From Microbacterium indicum DSM 19969 (GTDB lineage Bacteria > Actinomycetota > Actinomycetes > Actinomycetales > Microbacteriaceae), in NCBI RefSeq assembly GCF_000422385.1, contig NZ_AULR01000016.1:1-64000 (forward strand): DNA of 64,000 nt, in the 5' to 3' direction. The position numbers and the translations under genes were made by a program. Positions 43,801 to 53,300 of the stretch are shown piece after piece. The notes under the pieces were generated by a model that ran no database searches, had not been told where the DNA came from, and worked only from the letters and a program-made list of their open reading frames with translations. Position 1 is the first letter of the stretch. Each line of letters begins with the position of its first letter.

Positions 43801-44702
43801 GACGCGACGGGCGTTCCGTCGTACCAGGCGCGGATGATGCGGTGCGCGATCGACGTCGCGCCGGGGAGCCCGACGTCCCCCTCGCCGCGAAGGCCGCGGC
43901 CGATCTCCTCGCGCGTGAACCAGCGCGCCTCGACGATCTCCTCGCCGTCGGGCGTCACGTCGTCGTCGTCGACGAGACCGGCGTGGTAGCCGAGCATGAG
44001 GGAGCGCGGGTAGGGCCACGCCTGGGATCCGAGGTAGGTCGCCTCGCGCACCGTCGCTCCCGCCTCCTCGTGCAGCTCGCGGCGGAGAGCCTGCTCGGCC
44101 GACTCGCCGGCCTCGACGAATCCCGCGAAGCACGAGAACATGCGGCCGCCCCAGGCCGCGTTGGCGCCGAGGAGGATCCGCTCACCGTCGGCGCTGACGA
44201 TGCCGACGATGATCGCCGGGTCGGTGCGCGGGAAGTGCTCCCGCCCGCAGGCGGCGCAGCGCCGGGACCAGCCCGCCTGGCGGATCTCGGCGTCGCCTCC
44301 GCAGGCGGGGCAGAACGCCGAGTCCCACAGCCAGCGTCCGAGCGCGACGGCCTCGGTCAGGAGGTCGGACTCGATCTCGGGGAGCGCGGCGCCGATGATC
44401 CGGTGCGAGCGCAGATCGCGCGCGGCGAGGGCGGCGGGCCGTTCACCCCGCCCGGGGAAGGCGGCGAGGAGCACGCCGCGACCGTCGGCGTCTCGGCCGA
44501 GGAAGGCCCAGCGGGACCCGTCCGGCACCTCATCGGGGGCCGCGAAGTCGAGGGCGATCGCGTCGCCCGACGCCGGGGCCTCGTCGCCCGCGACGAGGAG
44601 GACGCGGGTCCCGGGATCGGCCCGCAGCTCCTCGAGGAGGCCCGGCCGGTCGCGTTCCCCTGCGCTGCGATCGAACACGGCGGGGGCGGCGGACGCGGTC
44701 AT
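43797..44702 (-). CDS. nudC: NAD(+) diphosphatase / NudC-type Nudix hydrolase
   Basis: 301 residues. A zinc ribbon has C131, C134, C149 and C152. The Nudix box (GFVEAGESAEQALRRELHEE, from about G194) has the REx2EExG glutamates. The NudC marker SQAWPYPRSLMLG follows (canonical SQPWPFP, so the first Pro is Ala here). It hydrolyses NAD(H) to NMN(H) and AMP and removes NAD caps from RNA. The ATG at 44700-44702 has GAGGGAG 6 nt upstream. uvrD2 follows with a 4-nt overlap, as in mycobacteria (Rv3199c-Rv3198c). Confidence 0.94.
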   Translation of the reverse strand: MTASAAPAVFDRSAGERDRPGLLEELRADPGTRVLLVAGDEAPASGDAIALDFAAPDEVPDGSRWAFLGRDADGRGVLLAAFPGRGERPAALAARDLRSHRIIGAALPEIESDLLTEAVALGRWLWDSAFCPACGGDAEIRQAGWSRRCAACGREHFPRTDPAIIVGIVSADGERILLGANAAWGGRMFSCFAGFVEAGESAEQALRRELHEEAGATVREATYLGSQAWPYPRSLMLGYHAGLVDDDDVTPDGEEIVEARWFTREEIGRGLRGEGDVGLPGATSIAHRIIRAWYDGTPVAS

Positions 44703-44753
44703 GGACTCCCTCTCTCCGGGGCGTGGCGCGGTGTGCGCGCGCAGGGCCCGACC

Positions 44754-44759
44754 TAGTCT
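44754..44759 (+). promoter_or_regulatory. -10 element of the APH-fold gene (leaderless type)
   Basis: TAGTCT, 7 nt before the ATG at 44767. Confidence 0.45.
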
Positions 44760-44766
44760 GGGACCT

Positions 44767-45945
44767 ATGTCGCGATCCCCCTTCACTCTAGCCGCGGCCG
44801 CCACGGCGGCCGTCCCCGGAGTCGAGATCACGGGGGCGCGCCCGCTCACCTCCGGCGGTTCGGGCCGCTTCGACGCCGCAGTCGCGACGCGCGCCGACGG
44901 ATCCGAGGTCGTCGTCCGCATCCCCGCCGACGAGAGCGCGCTCGCCGACGTCGAGAGCGAGCTCATCGCGCTGCGCGCCCTCACGGCCGGCGTGCGCGAC
45001 CTGCTGCCGTTCGCGGCGCCCGAGGTCGTCGGGCAGACGGCCGCCGACGAGACGCGCGTCATCGTGACGACCTATCTCCCGGGCTACCAGGTCGAGGCCG
45101 CCCACATCCCCGCCGGGCGCGGCGTCGCGCGCGAGATCGGCGAGGCGATCGCCCGGGTCCATGCCCTGACGCCCTCGGTCGTGCGTTCGGCCGGGCTCGT
45201 CGAACGCTCCCCCGCCGAGGTCCGCGCCGAGCTCGAGCGGCTGCTCGACCTCATCGGGCGCAGCGGGCGCGTCCCCGTGCGGCTCATGGTGCGCTGGCGC
45301 GAGGCCGTCGAGGACGACCGGCTGTGGTCGTTCGAGTCGACCGTCGTCCTGGGAGGCGCGCAGGCGACGTCGTTCCTGCTGCGCGACGACGCCGCGGGCG
45401 CGCCGCGCGTCGCGGGGGTCCTCGACTGGCAGGGCCTCGCGATCGGCGACCCCGCGGTGGATCTGCACTGGACCGAGTCGGCGCCCGACGCGGCCGACGA
45501 CGTGTTCGCGGCTTACGGCGACGCATCGCTGCGCGCGCCCGACCACGCGCTCCGCGTGCGCGCCCGCCTGCACGCCGAGCTCGAGTTCGCGCGCTGGCTC
45601 GTGCACGGCATCGAGAGCCACCAGCCGCAGGTCGTCGACGATGCGGCCGAGCTGCTCGAGTCGCTGTCGGCCGGCCTCGCCGACGACGCTCTCCTCGCCG
45701 ATCTCCCCGCCCGGGAGCGCGCCGACGTCAGCGAGGCGATTGCGCTCCTCGATCGCGTGCCCCGCGGTGCGCGGACCGAGACCGACACCTCGATGCACAC
45801 CGACGCATACGGCCCGGAGGAGCTCGGCCTCCACGCCGAGGAGAGCTGGGGCCTCGGCGAGCACGCCGCGGCGTCGACCGACGACACCCAGCCCGTCGCT
45901 CCCTCCGACGTCACGGACGACACGCAGCCGCTCGACCGGTCCTGA
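44767..45945 (+). CDS. aminoglycoside/macrolide phosphotransferase-fold protein with degenerate catalytic loop
   Basis: 392 residues. The N-lobe has SGGSGRFDAAVATRADGSEVVVRIP (kinase-like start, from about 29), and the C-lobe a helical bundle. The Brenner motif HGDxxxxN is replaced by V-L195-G196-G197-AQATS. The catalytic Asp and Asn are therefore absent, whereas the metal aspartate D220 in VLDWQGLAIGDPAVDLHW is kept. A 50-residue acidic tail ends DDTQPLDRS and repeats DDTQP twice. It could be a pseudokinase that binds a ligand or partner. It is divergent from nudC. TAGTCT lies 7 nt before the ATG. A resistance function is not supported. Confidence 0.82.
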   Translation: MSRSPFTLAAAATAAVPGVEITGARPLTSGGSGRFDAAVATRADGSEVVVRIPADESALADVESELIALRALTAGVRDLLPFAAPEVVGQTAADETRVIVTTYLPGYQVEAAHIPAGRGVAREIGEAIARVHALTPSVVRSAGLVERSPAEVRAELERLLDLIGRSGRVPVRLMVRWREAVEDDRLWSFESTVVLGGAQATSFLLRDDAAGAPRVAGVLDWQGLAIGDPAVDLHWTESAPDAADDVFAAYGDASLRAPDHALRVRARLHAELEFARWLVHGIESHQPQVVDDAAELLESLSAGLADDALLADLPARERADVSEAIALLDRVPRGARTETDTSMHTDAYGPEELGLHAEESWGLGEHAAASTDDTQPVAPSDVTDDTQPLDRS

Positions 45946-45960
45946 CCCGGAGCCTGCTCC

Positions 45961-46926
45961 TCAGAACGGTGCGGCGGTCGCGCTCAGGTCGCGGAAACGC
46001 ACGGCGGAGCCCGGCATCGTCGTGCGCCCCGGGAAGCGGCACGTTCCGTCGCGCGCGACGAAGATCCGATCCCACGTCGGGGTGAGAGCCGCGAGCCGCC
46101 TCGCCTCGGCGGCGCCGATCGGCTGATCGTACTCCAGGAGCGGTCGCCCTCGGGGCCGCCCCGTCACCTCGCCCGTCATCAGCCCCACCGGGATCATCAC
46201 CTGGACCGCCGCTCGGATCTCACCAAGGGCCGTGCCGCCTGGTGTGTGCAGCTGGTGCGCGGTCCGGTGCGCATGCGCGACCCGCCGCCCCATCGTCGTG
46301 AGCCGGTCGAGAGCACCGCGGATCACCGTCGATTCGGCGACGGCGTACAGCTCGCTCATGCCGTCGCCGAGGTCGCGCACCGAGACGCGACGGCGGGCCT
46401 TCGCCTGCGCGTGCGCCTGCTCGACGTCGCGGTCGAGGAGGCGATCGGCGATCACTCGGGCCGCGGTGCGCGTCTGCGGCGCAGTCGACACCCGGGCGAC
46501 GTCGAGGCACTCGCATTCGTAGGCGACCCGTGCCGCGTCGTCGGCCGCGAGCGCCGAGCCCTCGGCGAGGAGCGCACGCACGTGCTCCTCGGAGATCGCC
46601 CCCTCACGCAGGGCCTGCTGCGTCGCGGGGTAGGACCGCGCGAGATCTGACGACTCGCGGAGCCTCGCCGAAGCGACGTGCCGCGACACCCGCATGGCCG
46701 ACGCGACCTCCTCCGCCATCGAGCGATACGGGAGGTCGCGCGCATCTCCCGTCGACGGGATCCTGCGGGCCTGCGCCTCGGCGATCCTGTCGGGCACGGC
46801 TTGGGCGGACGCCGCAAGCGAGTCGGCGCCGGCGCGCAGCTGCCGCGCCGTCTCGAGGGCGGCGAGCGCCCCATCGGCGCGCTCGCGCTCTTCGGGAGTC
46901 ATCTCCCACGAGATCGCACCGCGCAC
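45961..46926 (-). CDS. DUF222 (13E12-type) protein lacking the HNH domain
   Basis: 321 residues. The DUF222 helical region is recognisable: AEEVASAMRVSRHVASARLRES, the internal SSDLARSYPATQQAL, and EEHVRALLAEG. Full-length 13E12-repeat proteins continue into an HNH endonuclease with GxCRFPGC...C..DH. Here it reads GTCRFPGRTTMPG and stops after 17 more residues, with Arg for the expected Cys. No HNH remainder is found in the other minus frames before the convergent gene end. It is probably a decayed copy. The GTG start at 46926 is weakly supported. Confidence 0.75.
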   Translation of the reverse strand: MRGAISWEMTPEERERADGALAALETARQLRAGADSLAASAQAVPDRIAEAQARRIPSTGDARDLPYRSMAEEVASAMRVSRHVASARLRESSDLARSYPATQQALREGAISEEHVRALLAEGSALAADDAARVAYECECLDVARVSTAPQTRTAARVIADRLLDRDVEQAHAQAKARRRVSVRDLGDGMSELYAVAESTVIRGALDRLTTMGRRVAHAHRTAHQLHTPGGTALGEIRAAVQVMIPVGLMTGEVTGRPRGRPLLEYDQPIGAAEARRLAALTPTWDRIFVARDGTCRFPGRTTMPGSAVRFRDLSATAAPF

Positions 46927-46948
46927 CTGTACGGCGATTCCGTCGAGG

Positions 46949-49900
46949 TCAGGAGCCCACCGCGGTGTGCCAGCGCGCGACGAGCTCCTCCTCGCTCATC
47001 ACGCGGTCGTCGCGCAGGACGAGGTCGTCGGCGACGTAGTAGAGCGCGACGTCGATCCTTTCGAGCGGGACCCCGAACCGGCGGTGGTAGGCGAGGCGAT
47101 AGAGGGCGAGCTGGAGCATCCGGTCGGCCCGCTCGGCGTCGCTGCGCGGAGCGCGCCCCGTCTTCCAGTCGACGATCTCGACGCGATCGCCCCGGCGGTA
47201 CACGGCGTCGAGCTTGCAGATCACGAGGCGCGGCTCGGATCCGTCGAGCCCGGGAAGCGGGAAGTCGACCTCGGTCTCGACGAGCTCGGGCTGGAGCTCC
47301 GCCCACTCGCTGCCCTCGAAGGTGCGGCGCAGGCGCGCGAGGTCGGCCTCGTCGGCCGCCTGCTCGGCCGTTCCCGTGCGCTCGTCGAACGCGTCGTCCC
47401 CGTCGATCTCCCACAGGGCGTCGTCGGGCGACGGCCCGCCGCCGACGAGGCCCGAGCGCTGCTCGACCCACTGGTGGAAGAGCGTGCCGAGCCGCGTCTG
47501 GCGGAACGGGCGCTCGGGCATCGGCCGATCGAGCTCGGCGAGCGCGGCGTCGGGGTCGGTCACGTAGTCCTTGAAGCGCGACGCCGGGACGCGGGTCGGC
47601 ACGCGCGGCGCGAGGCCCGCCTCCCGCTCGGCGCGCTCGCGCAGCAGGCGGGCGAGCTCGGGCGACGGGGCCGCGGCGGGCGCGTCGCGCACGAGCCGAG
47701 CGGCCTCCGCGACGCGCGCGCGGCGCGCGCCGAGCGGGTCGAGCGGCCACCGCGCCGTCGCCCCGTCTCCCGCGTACGGGTTCTCGGCGTCGTCGGCGGG
47801 CGGTTCGACGGGATCCAGCCCGAGGTGCTCCTGGATCTCCTCGAGGAACGGGCTCGGCCGCCGCGGCGTCTTCTGCCCGGACCAATGCGACCCCGTGAGC
47901 AGAAGCCGGCCGCGGGCGCGCGTGACCGCGACGTAGGCGAGCCGCCGCTCCTCGGCGAGCTGGTGCTCGCGGTTCGCGTCCTCGAACGCGTCGAACGCGG
48001 CCTTCAGCTCCTTCTGCTGCGCCCGCTTCTCCTTCGCGTCGGCGGCGGGGGCCGGCGCGATCCACTCGAAGGTCGGCAGCGCGCGGGCGTCGCCGCGGAA
48101 GCGCTCGGGCAGGCGCCCGAAGCCGAATCCCCCGCGGACGCCGCGCGATCGCGTGGGGAGCTCGCCGTCGACGAGGCGCACGACCGCGACGGCGTCCCAC
48201 TCGAGCCCCTTGGACCCGTGAATCGTCAGGAGCTGCACGACGCCGGGCTCGGGCGGCTCGGTGCGCGGCATGAGGTCGTCGGCGCGCTCCGCCTGGTCGA
48301 TCCAGGCGAGGACGCTCGAGAGCGTGCCCCGCTCGTCGACGTCGAGGAACGCGCGCACCTCGTCGCCGAAGGCCCGAAGCTGCGCAGACGCCGTGCGTCC
48401 CGCACCCCGCGTCTCGTTCGCCGCGAGCTCGATGTCGAGCCGCAGCTCGCTCTCGATGAGCCGCAGGAGGTCGGGGACGGGCTGGCCCGCGGCACGGCGC
48501 AGGCGGTCGAACATCTCGCCCGCTGCGCGGAGCCGCGCGCGGCCCTCGGGCGTGATCCGGGCGAGCAGCCGGTAGTCGTCGCGGGCCGTGCGCACGACGT
48601 CGAGGGCGTCGACGATCGACACCTGCTCGTCGATGCCGGCCGACTGCCGCACCTTCTCGCGCAGCTCGTCGGGCAGAGGCGCCATGCCGCCGTCGCGCTG
48701 CGACAGGTCGGCCGCCAGATCGTAGAGCGCCGCCATGTCGGCGACGCCGATCGAGAAGCGCGGCCCCACGAGAAGGCGGATGAGCGCCGACCCCTCGGTC
48801 GGGTCGTGGAGCACGCGCAGGGCGCTCACGAGGTCGACGATCTCGGGCGACGACAGCAGGCCGCCGAGGCCGAGGATGCGATGCGCGATCCCGCGAGCCG
48901 CGAGCGCGTCGGCGAAGGCCTGCATGTGCTTCTTGGAGCGGAAGAGGATCGCTCCCGTGAGCGGATCCTCGCCCTCGTGCGCCTGCTGGAGGCCCGCGAA
49001 CCAGTCGGCGACGCCGGCCGTCTCCTCGTCGATCGTCTGCGGGAAGAGCACCTCGAGGCGGCCGTCGGCGGCGCCGGGGCGCGGCTCGAGCTCGTGGACG
49101 TCGATCCCGCCCGCCGCACGGAACGGCTCGACGACGCTGTTGGCCGCGGCGAGGACGACGCGGTCGTTGCGCCAGCTCGTCATGAGGTCGTAGCGCCCGG
49201 CCTCTCGCTCGCGCGCGAACTCGACGGGGAACGCCGGGAGGTTGTCGGCGCTGGCGCCCCGCCAGCCGTAGATCGACTGGTTCGGATCGCCCACCGCCAT
49301 GACGGCGCTGTCGCGGAAGAGCCCCGCGAGCAGCCGCGTCTGGAGGACCGAGGTGTCCTGGTACTCATCGAGCAGCACGACGCGGTGCTGCTCACGCAGC
49401 TCGCGCGCGATGTCGGGCGCCTGCTCGACGACGTCGAGTGCCCCCGACACCTGGTCTGCGAAGTCGAGCACGCCGCGGCGGCGCTTCTCGGCGCCGTATG
49501 CCTCGACGAGCGAGAGCAGCGAGGGCAGCGCCGTGAGAGCGGCGTGCGCGCTCTCCCAGGAGCGCACCGACAGCACGGAGTCGTCGACGAACGGGGCGAA
49601 CTCGGCCGCCTGCCGCTCGGCCCAGCGCCGGAGCGCGGCCGGGCTCACGCGATGGTCGAGGAGGTCTCCCGCGAGCCGCTGGATCGCCTGGACGATGTCG
49701 CCGAGCGAGTTGTCGAGATCCTCGAGCCCCACCCCGTCTGCCGCGATCGCGACCTCGCGGGCGAGCATCCACGACGCCGTCGCCCCGAGCATGCCCGCGT
49801 CGGGGTCGCGCCCGATGCGCGCCGCGTTCTCGCGGACCAGTCCGTCGGCGAACGCGTTGTAGGTCGAGACGCGCGGCCGCAGCAGCAGCGCGTCGATCCT

Positions 49901-50356
49901 GGGGCCGGATCCCGAGTCCCATCCCGTCGCATAGTCTCGGGCGAGCTCGTCGAGGACGGTCTGGCGGACGAGCTCGCGCTGCGCGCCGGCGCGGGCGTCG
50001 GCGATGCGCGCGAGGCGGCCGGAGGCGACGATCTCGTCGAGATGCGGGAGGAGCCCGCGCCGCCCGTACGCGTCTATCTGGTCGAGGCGACGCCCGATCC
50101 GCTCGGCCAGCTCGCCGGCCGCCTTGCGGGTGAAGGTGAGGCCGAGGATCTCGTCGCGCGACACGTGGCCGTTCGCGACGAGCCACACGACCCGCGCCGA
50201 CATCGTCTCGGTCTTGCCGCTGCCGGCGCCCGCGACGACGAGCGCCGGTTCGTCGGGAGCCTCGATGACGCGGCGCTGCGCCGGCGTGGGCCGGAACTGC
50301 CCGAGGGCGTCGGCGATGACGTCGGCCGACAGGGAGAGGGGACCGTTCCAGCTCAT
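46949..50356 (-). CDS. adnB: AdnB-like UvrD helicase fused to RecB-type nuclease
   Basis: 1135 residues. N-terminal SF1 motor: motif I AGAGSGKTETM (43-53), Ia LGLTFTRKAAGEL, II VLLDEYQDTS, III AVGDPNQSIYGWRGA, IV DLMTSWRND, V LLTIHGSKGLEWDAV and VI YVAVTRARG. The C-terminal RecB-like PD-(D/E)xK nuclease includes RLGTLFHQWVEQ and the active-site VEIVDWKTGRAP. It is one half of the heterodimeric AdnAB end-resecting machine of mycobacteria. All motor residues look intact. The ATG at 50356 overlaps the upstream gene's stop (ATGA), so the two subunits are made together. The A/B naming rests on motor quality and is an inference. Confidence 0.88.
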   Translation of the reverse strand: MSWNGPLSLSADVIADALGQFRPTPAQRRVIEAPDEPALVVAGAGSGKTETMSARVVWLVANGHVSRDEILGLTFTRKAAGELAERIGRRLDQIDAYGRRGLLPHLDEIVASGRLARIADARAGAQRELVRQTVLDELARDYATGWDSGSGPRIDALLLRPRVSTYNAFADGLVRENAARIGRDPDAGMLGATASWMLAREVAIAADGVGLEDLDNSLGDIVQAIQRLAGDLLDHRVSPAALRRWAERQAAEFAPFVDDSVLSVRSWESAHAALTALPSLLSLVEAYGAEKRRRGVLDFADQVSGALDVVEQAPDIARELREQHRVVLLDEYQDTSVLQTRLLAGLFRDSAVMAVGDPNQSIYGWRGASADNLPAFPVEFAREREAGRYDLMTSWRNDRVVLAAANSVVEPFRAAGGIDVHELEPRPGAADGRLEVLFPQTIDEETAGVADWFAGLQQAHEGEDPLTGAILFRSKKHMQAFADALAARGIAHRILGLGGLLSSPEIVDLVSALRVLHDPTEGSALIRLLVGPRFSIGVADMAALYDLAADLSQRDGGMAPLPDELREKVRQSAGIDEQVSIVDALDVVRTARDDYRLLARITPEGRARLRAAGEMFDRLRRAAGQPVPDLLRLIESELRLDIELAANETRGAGRTASAQLRAFGDEVRAFLDVDERGTLSSVLAWIDQAERADDLMPRTEPPEPGVVQLLTIHGSKGLEWDAVAVVRLVDGELPTRSRGVRGGFGFGRLPERFRGDARALPTFEWIAPAPAADAKEKRAQQKELKAAFDAFEDANREHQLAEERRLAYVAVTRARGRLLLTGSHWSGQKTPRRPSPFLEEIQEHLGLDPVEPPADDAENPYAGDGATARWPLDPLGARRARVAEAARLVRDAPAAAPSPELARLLRERAEREAGLAPRVPTRVPASRFKDYVTDPDAALAELDRPMPERPFRQTRLGTLFHQWVEQRSGLVGGGPSPDDALWEIDGDDAFDERTGTAEQAADEADLARLRRTFEGSEWAELQPELVETEVDFPLPGLDGSEPRLVICKLDAVYRRGDRVEIVDWKTGRAPRSDAERADRMLQLALYRLAYHRRFGVPLERIDVALYYVADDLVLRDDRVMSEEELVARWHTAVGS

Positions 50357-53300
50357 GCGCTGACCGCCTTCACGGTGTGGATCCGGCAGATGGGCGCCCA
50401 CTGCCCCGCGGTGCAGTGCGCCTCGACCGACGCCTCGAACGTCGACGCCGCCATGCCGCGGGCCGCCGCTCCGAGGCGCGCGAGGAACGCGTCGCGGTCG
50501 TCGCCCGCGAGCGTGTGCTGGTGCGCGATGCGGTAGGGGCTCTTCGCCGTCGTCTTCGAGACCACGACGAGGCGCGCGCCGCCGAGGCGCTCGGGAGGCG
50601 CCCCCGCGACGAGACCCGCCTCGACGGCCAGCTGGTACGCCGCGAGCTGCGCGTCGTCGCGGACCTTGGCGTCGGCCGTGCGCTCCTCGTTCTTCCCCGT
50701 CTTGAGGTCGGCGACGACGATCGCGCCGTCGGGCGCCGCGGCCATGGCCTCGTAGCCGCGACCGCGGGCGAGCGGATGCTCTCCCGCGCCGGGCGGGTAC
50801 TGCTCGACCCGGTCGATCGTCCCGCGGATCACGGCGCGTCCCGGCGCCGCCGCGTCGGGTCCGGCGTGGACCGCACCGTCGTCGAGCGAGACCGCGAACC
50901 GGAACTCGGCCTCGGAGGCGACGACCCGGCCGCCGTCGGCCCGCACGCTCGCGAGGTAGGAGTCGAGCCGGTGCACGTACTGGTCCATGCGCCGGCGCTC
51001 GCGCGCACCGAGCCACGCCGTCTCGAAGTCGAGCTCGCCCCACCGCTCGTCGACGACGCGCTCGAGGGCGTCGACGCCGCCGTCGGGCGCGTGCTCGAGC
51101 GCCGCGTGCAGGATCGTGCCGAGCCCCGCGCTCGGCGAGATCACGGTGTCGCCGCCGAGCGACGCGATCGCCCAGCTCAGCCCGCACTCCTCGAAGCCCT
51201 CGATCCGCGACGGCGAGACGCGCACGGGCTCGGCGGCGAGGTCGCGGAGCGGCGCCTCGGTCGTCGCGGGGGCGATGCCGTACCACTCGCCCGGATCCGC
51301 GCCCGGGACGCCCGCCTCGGCGAGGACCCGCAGCTGGCCCGCCGCCTCGCGGCGCTCGGCTTCGTCGCCCGAGGTCGTGAGGGTGCGGCGGTGATGCGCG
51401 ACGAGCCCGCGGAGGGTGAGCGGCCGCGCGTGCGCGTGAAGGGGACGCTCGTCCGGAAGCGACGCGAAGAGCGGGCTCGGCGCCTGGTCGTCGTCGCGCG
51501 TCGCGGTGACGAGCACGCCGATCCGCGCGCGCGACACGGCGCGGACGAAGAGCCGCAGCTCGTCGAAGAGCGCCGCCCGGCGCCGGTCGATCGCGGGGTC
51601 GTCGTCGGGATCGGGGTCGTCCGAGCGCAGGGCGCGCAGCGCCGCCGGGAGCCGCCACGCCCCGAGCATGCCGCCGCGCAGGCGCGTGTTCGGCCACACG
51701 CCGTCCTGCAGCCCCGCGATGACGACGACGTCGAACTCGGTCGACAGGGCGTTCGCGGGGGTCAGGAGCGTGACGAAGCCGTCGCGTTCGGGCGCCGACA
51801 GCATGTCTTCGGGGACGTCGCTGCCGAGGATCTCGCGCACGAACGGCAGCGGGCCCTCGTGCGGAGCGCGCTCGATGCGCAGCTTCGCGGCCGCGAAGAG
51901 CGCGACGAGGCCGTCGAGCGAGCGAGCGGTCTCGGCCGACTGCGGTCCGGGCGAGGTCGCCACGCGGCGCCACACCTCGGACAGCCGGCGGCCCGCGAGC
52001 GTGCGCGATCGGTCCCACGCGAGCCAGAGCAGCTCGTGGATCGTCGCGCCGCGCGCCGCGCCCTCGCCGATCTCGCGCAGCGTGACCGCGAGGCGCTCGG
52101 CCGAGCGCCCCTCCGCCGTGTCGAGGGCCGCGAACCGCACGGGGTGGGCCATGGCCTCGCGCAGCAGCTCGCGCGCGGGGCGCACGCCGCCCGCCGCGAG
52201 CTCGGCGTGCCGCAGCCGCGCGCGCAGGCGCCGCAGCGCGACGCCGTCGAAGCCCCCGTACGGCGAGCGCAGGGCGTCGACGAGGGCCTCGTCGGATCGT
52301 TCGGCCGCCGGCGTGAGACCCAGGAGGACGAGCTCGACGATCTGGCGCACGGAGCGCTCGGACCCGAGGGGGCGGGTGACGCCTGCCGCGCGGGTGGGGA
52401 CCTCGCGCGCCGCGAGCTCGGCCTCGAGCGTCGCGATCTGGCGCGTGTCGTGGGCGACGACCGCCATGCGCGACCAGGCGACGCCGCGGCTCAGGTGCCA
52501 CTCGCGCAGCTGCCAGGCGATCTCGTCGATCTCCTCGTGCGGCGAGGGCGCGATCGCGACGGCCACGTCTCCCCCGTCGTCGGGCCTCGGCCCCGGCGCG
52601 TGCCGGTGGTCGACCCGGCCGCCCGCGCCGATGAGCTGCGTGATGCTGCGCGTCACCCACGCGATGCCGCCGCGGGCGCGGTGCTGGCCGCGCAGGACGT
52701 GCACGGGGCCGAGCGCGCGCTGGAGGTCGCCGAAGATGTCGGGTGTGATCCCCCGGAAGGCGCCCGACGCGATATCGGGGTCGCCGAACGCGACGACCGC
52801 GACGCCCCGCGCCGCGAGGGCCTCGAGGAGCAGTGCGCCGCCGCGGGTCAGCTCCTGCGCGTCGTCGACGAGGACCGCGCGCAGCTCGTCGACGCCCGGG
52901 AGCGGGGCGCCCGACCGCAGCGCGTCGATCGCGCCGCGCGTGAGCTCCGCCGCGTCCCACGCCGCGTCGCGCATGCCCCGCGCCGCGCCGGCGTAGTCGG
53001 CGAGGAGGCTCGCGACGGGGGCCCATTCGCCCCCGCGCATCGCCCGCAGCTCGTCGCGCGACACGTCGAGCTCGACGGCCGCGTCGAGGAACGCGCGCAG
53101 CTCGGAGCGGAACTCGCGCGACCGGCGGACGGCCGGAGGCAGGTGCTCGGGCCACGCGATCCGCTCGTCGTCGATGTCGCCCTCGACGAGCTGGCCCAGC
53201 AGCCGGTCCTGCTCGGCTCCCGTGAGCAGCTGCGGCGCCGCCTCTCCGCGCGAGAGCGCGTCGGCCCGGACGACCTGGAACGCGAAGGATCCGATCGAGC

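Noticed and set aside
44767..45945. Aminoglycoside or macrolide resistance gene
   Set aside because: The catalytic HGDxxxxN loop is missing, the gene sits in a conserved core block and nothing marks it as acquired.
46694..50536. Very long open frame on the plus strand opposite the AdnB-like gene (over 1200 codons)
   Set aside because: It is a shadow of a high-GC coding strand: its translation is low-complexity, rich in Arg, Glu, Ala and Val, with no domain, whereas the minus strand has all helicase motifs.
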